DNA of 25,205 nucleotides from Chara braunii (taxonomy: Eukaryota; Streptophyta; Charophyceae; Charales; Characeae). The notes below the pieces were generated by a model, which worked only from the letters and a program-made list of their open reading frames with translations, had not been told where the DNA came from and made no database searches. Every line of letters begins with the position of its first letter. Within the stretch, counting starts at the first letter, position 1. The stretch lies in the NCBI GenBank assembly GCA_003427395.1, contig BFEA01000479.1, forward strand, positions 141,713-166,917. The letters are read 5' to 3'. This document shows, in pieces, positions 1-9,244 of this stretch. The translations under genes and the position numbers were made by a program.

Positions 1-59
1 GAACTCTACCTACTAGTATGTAGATGACAAACAAGAGATTGAGTAGCCCAACTCTAAGA

Positions 60-147
60 GGTAGAAGAGAAGAAGAAGGGGAGGAGGAGGAAGGAGGAGA
101 TGGAGAGGGAGATGGAGAGGGAGAAGATGGAGGGAGAGAAGAAGGAA

Positions 148-179
<32 letters not shown>

Positions 180-287
180 AGAGAAGGAAGGGGATGGAGT
201 AGATGAGGTAGGGAAGATGAAGAAGAGGAGGGAGAAGAGGAAAAAGAAAAAGGTGAAGACGAAAGGGGAGAAGAAGAGGGAGAGGGG

Positions 288-318
<31 letters not shown>

Positions 319-359
319 GAGAAGAAGAAGAAAAAAAAAAAAAAAAAGAAGAGGAGAGA
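60..359 (+). repeat. Polypurine (GAA/GGA) low-complexity tract
   Basis: About 300 bases are almost wholly A and G on the plus strand, made of irregular GAA, GGA and GAGGG units, with only scattered pyrimidines, ending in an A-run near 331-347. Open frames here (Glu/Lys/Gly-rich on plus, Leu/Phe/Ser-rich on minus) are translations of the simple repeat, not genes. Long homopurine-homopyrimidine mirror tracts can form triplex DNA; that is general knowledge, not shown here. Confidence 0.9.
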
Positions 360-1130
360 TCTTTTTCCTTCCACTCACCTTGCTAGTGTCTTGTAGATGG
401 AGGCTTCAATCTTGATGAGGCCTTACTCAATTCCTCCTTGGTTATGGCTCCCTCCTTCTCCAAGCCCTTCTTCCTTCTTCCTTACTCTTCCCCAAGCTAT
501 GGCAAACTCCCTCTGTTATAGCTGTGGAGTCCTTTCCTCTAGGAGGGCTTAATGGGGCTCCTCTAGCCTCTCCTTCTCTCCTACACCCAGGGGGGATATG
601 GCGGATCACCTCCCAAGTGTCTCTCCCACCATCACTATCCTCTAGAGTCTTCCCCACTACCTCCTAGTCTCCTCTAAGCTCTCCCACTAGCATGGGCTCC
701 TGCCTTCTCACTCCAAGTGCAAAGGTGCTCCTGTGAGCTCACTTGGGCAGCATGGGCACTCCTTATGCAAATGTGAGAGTGGCGAACTGCATCCTCAGCT
801 TATGTAGGCTGAAACCAGCAGTCCGGCCAGCCCATGAGCCTCCCTTTGAGCCTTGGAGTGAACCGAGGTACCCCCAAGGCAAAATTCACTTACTAGGCTC
901 TTCTGGAGGTACCTGGGCCTCATTTTGGCCAAGTACATGCAGTCCTAGTGGTTGGTACCAACTCGGACTAACTCTTGGCCTACTCCAACCTTTTTTTCAT
1001 TGCTCAAATGATGCCCCCTAGGGTCCTAATGCCCAAGGGGCAACAATACTTGAAAGAAAAAGGTCCACAAGATTTTTTCAAGTTTCGGCCTCTTTTGAGT
1101 AGGCCGGAGCATTTTTCCATATGGCGGCAC
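360..1130. other. Non-coding stretch, no gene recognised
   Basis: Pyrimidine-rich sequence with only short frames (under 95 residues) of unconvincing composition on either strand. No conserved domain, tRNA fold or terminal repeat could be seen. It leads into the hairpin-rich region that starts near 1139. Confidence 0.6.
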
Positions 1131-1544
1131 ATTTTCAGCCTTGGATTTGGCTGAGATCCAAGGCCAGCAATAATCAGAGCTACCCCCTACTAGCCCTTGC
1201 TTCAATTTTGAACCCCCAAATTAAGGTTTTCAATTTTTGGTGCATCTGGCTCTTTTTTTGGGCCAAATGCACTGTTTTGTTCTTTTCCCTCTTTTGTTTC
1301 TTTCCATTTTGGACTGCCACCTCATTTCGGAGCTAGCCGTTTTGAGCTGGCCCACAAAAAATGGCTAGTTCCTCTCTACCATGAGATCTGATCTCAGATC
1401 TATGGTCCAAAAGAATACCGGCCACTTCCTTTTTGCATTTTCTCTTATTTTTGACTTTTTAATTCAGATTTTATTGAGACATGGCCCTTAGGGCCATATC
1501 TCTGCAATCCAGATTGCCCTCCCTCATTGTAGGAGAGATTAGGT

Positions 1545-2340
1545 CACTGTTGGGACCTGCCAATCCCTACTGTGCAGGTCCCAATAGGCCGGCACATTCT
1601 CCTCCACTCTTTTCTCCCTCTTTGTCTCATTCTCCCTCCTTTTTCTCTCATTTTTCTTTCTTTTTCTTTTATTTCTGCTTTGACAAGTGTCAAACTGCTG
1701 TGCACCCTTTTTCTAGGCCCTAGGGCCTCATTCAAGGCAAGGTTCATGGCTGTTACATGACCGTTACATCTCGGATTCCAATACTGGCACCCCCATGCTC
1801 CTAGGGGGCTCCATTTTGCTCCCGTTTGCCCAATTCTGAACCCCTTTTGCTCCGATTTTCTAAGGGCAGTCTTTTTCTCACGTTGGGTCTCTCAAGGCTC
1901 TATTTTCTTATGCCTTGCTAGTCCGAGATATCCCGTGCTGCTGGCCAGCCTTCCCAACACTCTTATTTTATTTTTCTTTCTCTCATGGCTTTCCCACTTG
2001 CTCCCATTAGTGCTTGCACTAGTGCTGCTGATATTTTCCACCATCTAGATCCTCGATCTCGACGGCGCCGCTTGCTTGCACAATGATTCCTTGTGGTTGC
2101 TCATGGTTCCCTTGGGACATCCCAAGTCCCCGCCATTCTCCTCCATACTAGTCCCATATTCTTGTCCTACCGGCGGTTCCGCCGGCGCATGTCCCGTTTT
2201 TTCGATTTTTATTATTTTGACCCATTTGGGCCCCGACAACATTACGGACGGCGTCCCATTTTTATTTCTTTGGGGTCCATTGCCCTTGGTGGTCTCATCA
2301 TTTCTACATGTGTGCCGATTTTTCTAGGCCGCGAGATCCC
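1545..2340 (+). repeat. Copy A of a diverged direct duplication
   Basis: This segment aligns in the same orientation with about 2986-3860. Shared blocks in the same order include GGGACCTGCCA(A/G)TCCCTA, the T/C-rich run after CTCATTCTC, TGTCAAGTGTCAA-like sequence, a GATTTTCT...GGG(C)T block, CTTGCACTAGTG(C/G)TGCT, a GATCTCGAC / GATCTTGAC block and GTGCCGAT. Identity looks to be roughly 65-75% by eye, so the duplication is old. The spacing is about 1.44 kb at the left end and grows to about 1.5 kb to the right, because copy B gained a minisatellite. It could be a pair of old LTRs or a tandem duplication; no coding remnant lies between the copies. Confidence 0.6.
1550..1584. repeat. 11-bp perfect inverted repeat
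   Basis: TTGGGACCTGC at 1550-1560 is the exact reverse complement of GCAGGTCCCAA at 1574-1584, with a 13-nt spacer. The left half recurs in degenerate form near 2988 and 4235. Confidence 0.85.
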
Positions 2341-2444
2341 ATCTTACGGTCGTCGTTTATCGTTTTTACTTGCCCCCTTGCCGAGATTGCTCATTTCTAG
2401 CCTTTTCGGGCTTGCTGTAGCCCATTTCCCTTTGGCCTTAGCAT

Positions 2445-2528
2445 TCTCATGCAGTCCGTAATTTCTCGGACTGCAGTCATGGCTGTTTTTCATGACTGCC
2501 AGTCCGAGAAATTACGGAGTGCATGAGA
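2445..2528. repeat. 84-nt near-perfect foldback hairpin
   Basis: The left arm 2445-2481 and right arm 2491-2528 are reverse complements over 37 positions, with one mismatch and one extra C in the right arm. The loop is 9 nt (2482-2490). Nested inside the left arm is the smaller TGCAGTCCG...CGGACTGCA hairpin (2450-2475), which is found again at 3180-3205. As RNA this would be a long stable stem, similar in shape to a miniature foldback element or microRNA-like precursor. No expression evidence can be read from sequence. Confidence 0.9.
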
Positions 2529-2603
2529 GCGTTAAATTTTCTTGTGCATCCGGGCTTAATATTGGCTCCAGATGCACCTAGAACATGTGTTTTCCTTCCC
2601 CCA

Positions 2604-2629
2604 TGCAGTCCATTGTAACTCGGACTGCA
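2604..2629. repeat. TGCAGTCC/CGGACTGCA family hairpin
   Basis: TGCAGTCC at 2604-2611 and GGACTGCA at 2622-2629 pair perfectly (8 bp). This is one of the related 25-26 nt hairpins at 2450-2475, 2604-2629, 2766-2790 (degenerate) and 3180-3205. Confidence 0.8.
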
Positions 2630-2703
2630 ATGGGGGTCAATTCCTTAGCCCCAATGGCCCACAACTAGCCCTCACTCAAAAGAAAAAGAAACGGTCAACT
2701 CCC

Positions 2704-2741
2704 AAGTGCATCCGGACTTGATTTTGACTTCGGATGCACTT
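2704..2741. repeat. 11-bp perfect hairpin, member of a local pair
   Basis: AAGTGCATCCG at 2704-2714 pairs exactly with CGGATGCACTT at 2731-2741. A related, less perfect hairpin lies at 2544-2577. Both are followed by an AACATGTGTTT block and then by a second hairpin (2604-2629 and 2766-2790), so this two-hairpin module is duplicated with a period of about 162 bp. Confidence 0.85.
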
Positions 2742-2797
2742 AAAACATGTGTTTCTCCTCATGCATGCATTCCGTTTTATTCCGATTGCAAGAGACC

Positions 2798-2840
2798 TTG
2801 ATTTTCTTTGATTTTCTCTGCAAAAATCAAAGAAAATCAA
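2798..2840. repeat. 18-bp perfect hairpin
   Basis: TTGATTTTCTTTGATTTT at 2798-2815 is the exact reverse complement of 2823-2840, with a 7-nt loop. Each arm is itself a short repeat of TTGATTTTC. Confidence 0.9.
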
Positions 2841-3179
2841 AGTTTTTTGTAACCGCCATATTCTAGAATGAATCTGGTCACGGATGAATCTCCCCAAGTG
2901 ACCGTTTTTTACCGTTAAGGCCTTTTTCTCTTTTCCTTTCTTTTCTTTTCTTTTGTTTTTTCTTTCTCCTTCTTTCTTGGACAGTAGGGACCTGCCAGTC
3001 CCTAACTATGGCAGTCCCTCCTGATGGCCAACTCACTCACTCCCTCTCACTCCTTTTGTCTTATTCTCCCCCACTTTTTTTTCTTTTCTCTCTTTTTTCT
3101 AGCATGTCAAGTGTCAAGTGGCCGTTAAGGCCCTTTTCTAGCCTCTTCCTCTTAGTTTTGGCCCTCCCTATGCCCAAGG

Positions 3180-3205
3180 TGCAGTCCGTTATTTCTCGGA
3201 CTGCA
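3180..3205. repeat. 9-bp perfect hairpin of the CGGACTGCA family
   Basis: TGCAGTCCG at 3180-3188 and CGGACTGCA at 3197-3205 pair perfectly around the loop TTATTTCT. This is almost identical to 2450-2475 (loop TAATTTCT). It sits in duplication copy B at a place where copy A has no counterpart. Confidence 0.85.
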
Positions 3206-3428
3206 ATAATGGTCTTCCCATGCCCATGGGAGTCTCCTTTTACTCCTACACTTCTCCCCCAATGGATCGTCCTACTCTGATTTTCTCCCGGAGGGCTATT
3301 TTTCACATGGGGTCTCATTTGACACTATTTTCTTGAGGGAGGCTGATCCGAGATTTTTCGGATTGCTCCCATGCCTCCCACTTCAGTTTTCTTTACTTTT
3401 CCTTTTCCTTTTGGCCTTCCCGTTTGTC

Positions 3429-3452
3429 ACCACTAGTACTTGCACTAGTGGT
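3429..3452. repeat. 9-bp perfect hairpin
   Basis: ACCACTAGT at 3429-3437 pairs with ACTAGTGGT at 3444-3452 around a 6-nt loop. The equivalent site in copy A (about 2009-2030) keeps only part of the symmetry. Confidence 0.8.
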
Positions 3453-3573
3453 GCTAATATTCTTGGCCGTCAAGATGTCGATCTTGACAGTGCCCCTTGC
3501 ATTTATATTTTTCCCCTCATGCGGTGCCGCCGTTTCTTTTTGGGATTTTCACATGTCCCCGCAACTTGTCTCG

Positions 3574-3697
3574 TTGGTGGTCCCCGACACTTAGTCCCGT
3601 CGGCGGTCCCCGACACTTAGTCCCGTCGGTGGTCCCCGACACTTAGTCCCGTCGGCGGTCCCCGACACATTAGTCCCGTCGGCGGTCCCCGACACAT
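3574..3697 (+). repeat. 26-bp minisatellite, about 5 copies
   Basis: The unit TTAGTCCCGTCGGCGGTCCC plus CGACAC repeats with TTAG starts at 3591, 3617, 3643 and 3670 (periods 26, 26 and 27). A degenerate unit precedes it and a partial one follows. Each unit can form a small GTCGG...CCGAC stem. It lies inside duplication copy B and explains much of that copy's extra length over copy A. Confidence 0.9.
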
Positions 3698-3860
3698 TTC
3701 GCCCCGTACGCCATTATTTTTACTTAGTCCCATGTGGCCCCGGGTGCCTTTCCCCGAGGTGTCCCATGCTCCTTGGGCGTCTTGTTGCCCCACAACGACC
3801 GCTCTTCTTAGTCTTTCCTCGCGCCTTGTGCGTGCCGATCTCTTTGGTCGTGGGCCTCCG

Positions 3861-4270
3861 CTCCGAGGCTCCCGTAGGTGGCCTCCGTGTTGGTCCTCAT
3901 TTCCTGGCTTCCTGCGGCTTGTGGCCGCCCATTCCTCGACTTCCTCATTCCCTTATTGCTGCCGTGCTGCAATTGCTAGTTCAAAGGACCCTTTGGCCTT
4001 AGTCTGATTACATTCCGATGACCCTCCCGACCTCCTGCTACGTTCTATGTGCCCTTGTTCTTGCGTTCGCTTGCTTGCCGCCGCAAGTTTTTTCTTCCTG
4101 TGGTTCTCTCCTCAGGGCATCACTCCCTTCTGCGGCCTAATCCTTTGTCTTTTCTCTCTCTTGCTTCCTCACTCCAGATTTCTCAGTTGTGCACAAATTG
4201 TCCGTATTCAGTCTCTCGAGTGCTGGGAAGTTATTCGGGACCTACCAGTCCCGACACCGGTCTGGTCCGA
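3861..4270. other. No supported gene
   Basis: C/T-rich sequence between the duplication and the LINE fragment. Overlapping frames of up to 100 codons exist on plus, but none shows a recognisable motif. A TCGGGAC...GTCCCGA hairpin (4235-4254) marks the end of the hairpin-rich region just before the LINE breakpoint. Confidence 0.5.
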
Positions 4271-4280
4271 GTGGATGATG

Positions 4281-6141
4281 TCAGCCATCATCGGTCTCCA
4301 GGCGGTTAGTCAAGGCCTTGGCCATGAGTTTGTAGACCACTGTAAGTAATGTGATTGGCCTATAATTCCTGATGTTCGTCTTATCTCCTTTTTTGTAGAG
4401 GAGTGTCAGCACGCCTTGTCCCACGAATTCCCCCATTCGACCCGTGTCCCAGACTTTATGGTAGAAGTCCATAAGATCTTGTGAGGTAATTAGCCATATG
4501 CTCTTCCAAAATTCTTTGGGCAATCCATCTATACCTGGGGTTTTGTCCTCTTCCATTTGCCTCAGAGCTTCCCAAATTTCTTATTTTGTTATGGGGTTCT
4601 CAAGCGCTTCTCTTTGCTGAGGGGTGAGGAATTTTTCCAATAGGGCTAAGAACTTTTCAATTTCTGGTTTTCGTTGGTCCCTAGTCAGGTGGCCACAAGT
4701 AGATGTGAACAGTTCCTATGGATGTGACCAGGGGACCTTGTGTGATTTTGGGGTCTTCCAGAGCTTCAATTACTGATCTTCCTAGTTTTGCTCTAGCCAT
4801 TGCGAAGAATCTGACATCCATTGTGCCTTCCAAGTTATGTTTTGAGAGTTTGCCCTGGATTCTGGCGCTCTGCCATCTGCGTTCCTTGTGAGCTAACAAT
4901 TCAGTTTCCAGTGTTTGGATAGTGCTGGTTATGTCACTATCCAGATTGCCTGTGTCGCCTATGTCATCCTCCTGTTGCCGGAGCTGGTGCAGTCATCGTT
5001 GAGCCTCAACTTCGTCTACATGACGCCGGACTGCCATCAACTTAGAGAATTCGTTGCACTTGCGGCCCAGGTAAGCCAGGCCGTTGTTGGACCATAATAT
5101 GTCGTCATTTATCTGGTCTCTTTGTCCTTGCCAGTAGGACCATACGTCTTGCAGGTACTTTTTAAAATTTTCTAGCTTTAGAAGAGATGTGTTGAGTTTG
5201 TAGAACCCTTTGCCCAAGTCTGGCTTTTTCCTGAAGGAAAAAACAGCAAGACACATGGCGTGGTCCAGACTCGGGACGGGGCAATGGGGAAATATTTCTG
5301 CTACTTGGAGAGCGCCCTGCAACTCTTGTGAGACCAATATCAAATCGATACGAGATTTTGATATGCGCGCCGCCAGTTTTTTGAAGACACGTGAATCGAC
5401 GGTCCGTGGGGAAGCGTTTTGGAATGTGTCGAAGAGATTAAGAATTTGTGAAAGATCTGCGATCTTCTGTTCGTCGGTTTCCATATAAAATGGGCACGGT
5501 GTGGGGACTTTCCATTTGTCCAACCAGCAGCCAGGAGCCGTGTTGAAGTCCCCTGCTAAGATAACTGGGGTCCCTGCGGGCAGTTTTGTTTTGAGTTCTT
5601 CGAAAAAACTTTGACGTGCGGCTGGTTCATTGGGGGCGTATATGTTCAGGATGCCGACTACCTCCAGTTCCAACATCCCCAATAGATAGATCCACCTACC
5701 CTCCCGCTGGTCTGCCTCCCAATTAAGCATTTCCATCTGTGACCCTGGGGGAATCCATATTGCTACACCCCCGCTGCCTGGCTTCGGGGCGTGAGCTCTA
5801 CAGGCTTGATGTCGCCAAAGTTCTTTGTGTTTGTGATTGTGTTCAGGGGAGTCCATGAGGTGAGTCTCTTGCAAGCACACGGCGTCAGGCCAGTCTTTCC
5901 CTCCCACCCCCTTCAGTTGATCGATAATGGCTTGCATTTTGGGAGGTCTTGCTGAAGCCAGACCGTTTACGTTAAGTGATCGCAAGTCAAGGTCTGCTTG
6001 TCTTTTACAGAGCTTCCAGACCCTGTCCCTACCATAAAGGGCATCTACCACATTCATCATTCCCCTTTTTTCTTCCTTTGTAGCTTCACAGTGACAGCCA
6101 CTCCTTCGAATCCAGGATGTCCCCCCTCTGAAGCGTGCCAT
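4281..6141 (-). pseudogene. LINE ORF2 remnant: APE-type endonuclease plus start of reverse transcriptase
   Basis: In L1 elements ORF2 nicks target DNA and reverse transcribes the element RNA at the nick. Reading from 6141, the first 382 codons hold an apurinic-type endonuclease: LNVNGL (residues 56-61), QETHL (91-95, catalytic Glu), NIYAPN (166-171), GDFN (197-200), SRIDLILVS (263-271) and LDHAM (292-296, catalytic Asp-His). All expected active-site positions are present. A TGA at 4993-4995 interrupts the frame, which then continues open to a TAG at 4681-4683. Around 4720 the homologous frame shifts by one base, giving the ELFTS linker motif. After a TAA at 4581-4583 the same frame yields the RT fingers: KTPGIDGLPKEFWK, LLYKKGD and NYRPITLLTVVYK...NRL. 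Similarity ends at NRL (near 4299), before RT motif A, so YxDD is absent. The start is uncertain: it may be 6141 or a downstream Met pair in the same frame. Confidence 0.9.
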
Positions 6142-7486
6142 TCTTGAGCAACTTTACCAGGAAGGTACAAATCTCAGTAGCAGACCACAAATCTCCTAAC
6201 TTTATTTTTAGTATTTGGAGGTCCAACAGGGCGTTGTGGTCCAGCCAGATAAGGTCATCCGGGCTGGTGTGGTGGTAGCGTAGGAAAATGTCCTTTGAGG
6301 CTAGTCTGTTTGGTTCGTGGGTAAGGACCATAGCCCCAGAGGCTCCCGCCGGAAGATGGTCACGGGTGAGTTGAGATATGTCTTTTTTGCGGAGTACCCA
6401 GCTGCCGGCCCAGGAGGTTAGTGACAGAAAAACGGACGAGCGCCCTTGGAGGGTGACCTCTCCGTGTGTTGACCCCTGCGGTGGCGAGAGCCCCACCTGT
6501 CAGTGCTCTGCCTTCTGTCTCACAGAAAGAAAAATGATGCCCTTTTCGGAGGGTGGGGGATCGCCTGTCGTCAGTTCCAGCAAGTGACTGATCTTCTGTC
6601 GTTTGCTGACAAGGCCGTCCTCCGGGGGTTTTGGGGGGGGGGTTGGAGTGGTCATGTTCCAGGAGGTCAGGGCTAGGCATAAGCCCTCCTTCGCAGTATC
6701 CTCCTTTTGTGTTTGCTCTCCTGGTCCGTTTCCTCCAGTTGCTGGGACCTGGGGCAAGCCATTTTCCCCTTGTTGTGTGCTCTTGCTCTTCTCCGGCTTT
6801 TGGTTGTCGTCCTGGGAAGAGCCTTCAACTCGCTTTTTTCCATGCTCTGTGTCGTTGTTCTTTCCTTGTGTTTCAGAGACACTCCGTGGGAAACTTTCAG
6901 CTCCTTTTTCTCTTTTTCCATTTCGAGCTTCTTCATTTTGTCCATTTTGCATTCCTTCGTTCTCGTGGGGCTCCCGCTCCGATTCCGTTGTACCTGGTTT
7001 GCTGTTTTGCTGCTCTCGGTCCTCCTCATTCGCTCGGTTTCCCCTTGGGTGTTGTGTGCTGTTTTCCTTTTGTTGATTTTCCATTTCTGAAATTAGGGGG
7101 TGAAAGCGAGCAAGGACAATGTGGAAAATCTTGTTGCAGATGTCTGGCTAGGACATCCCGGCCGGCAGGCCCTGCGTCCGAGCTTTCTGGAGGCTCGAGT
7201 TGCCTTCGAGCAGAAGGATCAAATCCCTGTATACCTCGTCCCATAACTCGTCACTCCCGTTTCCATGTCTGTGGCGCAGGCTCTCTAGCAGCCAATCCGC
7301 GACCTCCTGCAGGCCATCCCTTTGTGACATAGTTTCTTTTTCTGGGGTCTGGGAGGGTTCCTGTGTTGATTGGTTTTCGCTGGTATCCCTGGCCTCAGTC
7401 ATTTCGATATCTGGGGGGGGCGGGGGGAGTTGGAGCCCCGGGAATGGTTTCCACGTCCATGGGTTCCGGGCCGAATGCCTCTTCAA
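6086..7486 (-). pseudogene. LINE ORF1 C-terminal region with charged low-complexity linker
   Basis: One minus frame runs from 7486 to 6086 with only a TAG (7148-7150) and a TGA (6500-6502) in it. Read through, it gives a predicted helical stretch (ADWLLESLRHRHG...LWDEVYRDLILLLEG), then about 150 residues rich in Glu, Lys, Gln, Asn and Ser that look disordered, then an unrecognised segment of about 130 residues (GEVTLQGRSSVFLSL, LTRDHLPAG, LVKLLKNGTLQ). It overlaps the ORF2 start by about 56 bp in another frame, an arrangement compatible with ORF1/ORF2 overlap in a LINE. I do not recognise a named domain in this part. The assignment to ORF1 comes from its position upstream of the endonuclease. 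Confidence 0.6.
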
Positions 7487-7850
7487 ACATGTCCTCCGCT
7501 TGGTGTTTTTCTGGCTGGTGCTCGTCAGATGCTGTTTTCTGAGATTGGGGCTTACCTAGCTGGCCGTTACTGTGATGGCCCTCCTCTTGATCGTTGATAG
7601 GCTGGAGGATTTTCTTTGGGATATATTCTTTTGCAGCAGGACCCCAGCTTTTGGGCTTCTGTTTTTCTTGAAGATATGATTTCTGCACTACCCCATGCGT
7701 GAGCTTCTCTCGAGGGGGGGGGCGGGGGCGTGGAGGGGGAGAGGCTGTCCCTGACCCCTTCGGACCTGTGGGATGTGGTTCCGTTGTCGGGCGGGGAGAT
7801 ATCCACTACGGCTCGTTGTGGCCACTGCCCTTTGACTGCTGTCTAGACAC
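7395..7850 (-). pseudogene. Upstream part of the ORF1 C-terminal region, frameshifted
   Basis: Coding-like sequence continues upstream of 7486 through two more minus frames: 7806-7567 (starting ISPPDNGTTSHRSEG) and 7688-7395 (KPKSWGPAAKEYIPKKILQP). The frame changes coincide with long C/G homopolymers (around 7713-7727 and 7413-7430), typical sites for small indels or sequencing error. The peptide is rich in Pro, Gln, Ser and charged residues. Recognisable coding composition fades upstream near 7850-7900, the probable edge of the interruption. Confidence 0.5.
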
Positions 7851-8404
7851 CCCACCATGCCTTCAACATGCATCCTGACCAGTCAGTCATGCTCCCTTCG
7901 CAGATCAACCCCTAACGCCAACGGTGACTTGTACCCCTCCTTTTTCCCTGTTGCACCTCTCCAGTCTGGTCCCAGCTCCAAGCCCCATTGCCACTCACTC
8001 ACGCCTACTGTGTGTTCTGTCCATAGAGTATTCAGGACCAGTAAATCCTCTCTTACCGAGGGCAGGCCGGCCTGCCCGGCAACAGCACACCCGAGCACAG
8101 GAGGACAACACTGTATAGCACAAAACCCACTCACTCCGACGAGAGTTCTCTAGACACGAGTGAGCTATTGCACTATTCTGCACAGAACAAACCCACACCG
8201 GATGGGTGTTTCCAGAAGTTCACCGCCTTTGAAGTGTTGGACAAAAACCCGAGTTCGGATGGTTTGCCCCGAGCATGCTCCCCAACTTCGACGGCAGACT
8301 GCAGTTCTCACTACCTGGTACTGCCAACTGTGTAAGCCCACAATTCCAGATCGCTCACCTCACCGTCCGTCAATGGACAGAAAGAGCATGACAGCCCGGA
8401 CCCA

Positions 8405-8444
8405 NTGTNCACAGATAACCTGCAGNTGGCAGAAGGTGANGGGN
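8405..8444. other. Five isolated ambiguous bases (N)
   Basis: Single N bases occur at 8405, 8409, 8426, 8440 and 8444. Single-base ambiguity, unlike the long gap further on, points to low-confidence consensus or collapsed, polymorphic repeat copies here. Confidence 0.95.
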
Positions 8445-8554
8445 TCAAGACCCGAACAGCAGCAGCAAGACCCACACAGTATCGGCATGTGCAGGACTTG
8501 GCTGCAACATTAAAGGACAGGCAAAGTCTCCTCAGCCATAGTCATGAGGGTAAG

Positions 8555-8573
8555 TCTCTCTCTCTCTCTCTCT
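8555..8573 (+). repeat. Short CT microsatellite
   Basis: An uninterrupted TC/CT run follows a GGTAAGT sequence and ends in TAG. It mimics a very short GT-AG intron, but about 26 bases is too short for splicing in known plants. Confidence 0.9.
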
Positions 8574-9164
8574 AGCGCGTGCAGGAGAGGCAACCTACAC
8601 GTAAAGATAGAAAAGCAAAACCAGAGAACGGCTCCGTTAAGAACTTTGAGCTGTGAAAAAAAACGACTTCGACAACAGATGAAAGAAAGCCCCCCTCACT
8701 TTTCCATCTTTCCCGTTCTTGGTCTCTATATTGTCTATAGAGCCTGTTTTCTACTGTCTTCATAGAGTCACCTTTCGTCATTAGAGTGCCCAGAACAGGA
8801 TAGATCTGATGCTGCTAAGGATGAACCCCCCATCTTCACTACTTACCCACCCACATAAGCGGGGGTTATACGTCCCAGTTGCGGAAATACACGAAGGTTG
8901 TCGTCATCATAATCTCCCAAAAAAAAAAAAAAAACGTTTCCTTTTTTTTACCACCGTGGCTCACTACTTCGCTACAGAAGACGTGATTGCCTGACCGGTA
9001 CCAAAATAGCAAAAACAAAAAAAGCAGCGAACCATTTGAAAAGCCAGTTCGTAAAAACAAAAAAAAGCTTCACACAACAAGAAAAAGACCATACTACTAC
9101 CTTTCGTGCCATTCACCGGCATACAATGGCCAGACTGGACAAGCCACCATGCATATGCCCTTCA

Positions 9165-9168
<4 letters not shown>

Positions 9169-9242
<74 letters not shown>
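9169..9242 (+). repeat. CT microsatellite, about 37 dinucleotides
   Basis: A 74-base uninterrupted (TC)n run. The flanking sequence is also C/T-rich, with a degenerate CCGCTG(C/T)-type short repeat from 9255 to 9320. The Ser/Leu-repeat and Arg/Glu-repeat frames across it are artefacts of the dinucleotide. Confidence 0.97.

Positions 9243-9244
<2 letters not shown>

Larger units (their letters stand above)
2986..3860 (+). repeat. Copy B of the diverged direct duplication
   Basis: This is the second copy of the segment at about 1545-2340. It differs by an expansion of the 26-bp minisatellite at about 3574-3697 and by an inserted TGCAGTCCG...CGGACTGCA hairpin at 3180-3205. The short frames inside (for example 3333-3620 and 3732-4007, plus) have no recognisable protein features and are probably chance. 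Confidence 0.6.
1139..4270. repeat. Hairpin-rich, pyrimidine-biased non-coding repeat region
   Basis: This 3.1-kb region has no convincing ORF but contains at least a dozen short inverted repeats with 6-12 bp stems and small loops, plus two larger ones. Examples are 1139-1163, 1481-1497, 1550-1584, 2544-2577, 2604-2629, 2704-2741, 2766-2790, 3180-3205, 3346-3363, 3429-3452 and 4235-4254. A recurring stem motif is TGCAGTCC...CGGACTGCA. The plus strand is strongly C/T-biased. It also contains a diverged direct duplication and a 26-bp minisatellite, listed separately. No transposase, gag or pol remnant was recognised, so its class is unknown; it may be a decayed non-autonomous element or retroelement non-coding region. 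Confidence 0.6.

Noticed and set aside
13-396. Leu/Phe-rich minus frames and Glu/Lys-rich plus frames
   Set aside because: They are translations of a purine-rich simple repeat with no motif, and they overlap in several frames.
3732-4349. Overlapping plus-strand frames of 78-100 codons
   Set aside because: C/T-rich composition, several overlapping frames of equal quality, no recognisable domain.
6603-7332. Plus-strand frames of 127-233 codons rich in Ser, Phe, Cys and Leu
   Set aside because: They are antisense to the LINE ORF1 coding frame, whose composition and continuity are better supported.
8550-8575. Mini-intron GTAAGT(CT)nTAG
   Set aside because: About 26 bases is too short for a spliceosomal intron in plants or green algae; it is a CT microsatellite next to a donor-like sequence.
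9169-9242. Regularly spaced repeats as a CRISPR-like array
   Set aside because: This is a dinucleotide run, and the 105-bp, 61-bp and 26-bp arrays have no unique spacers.
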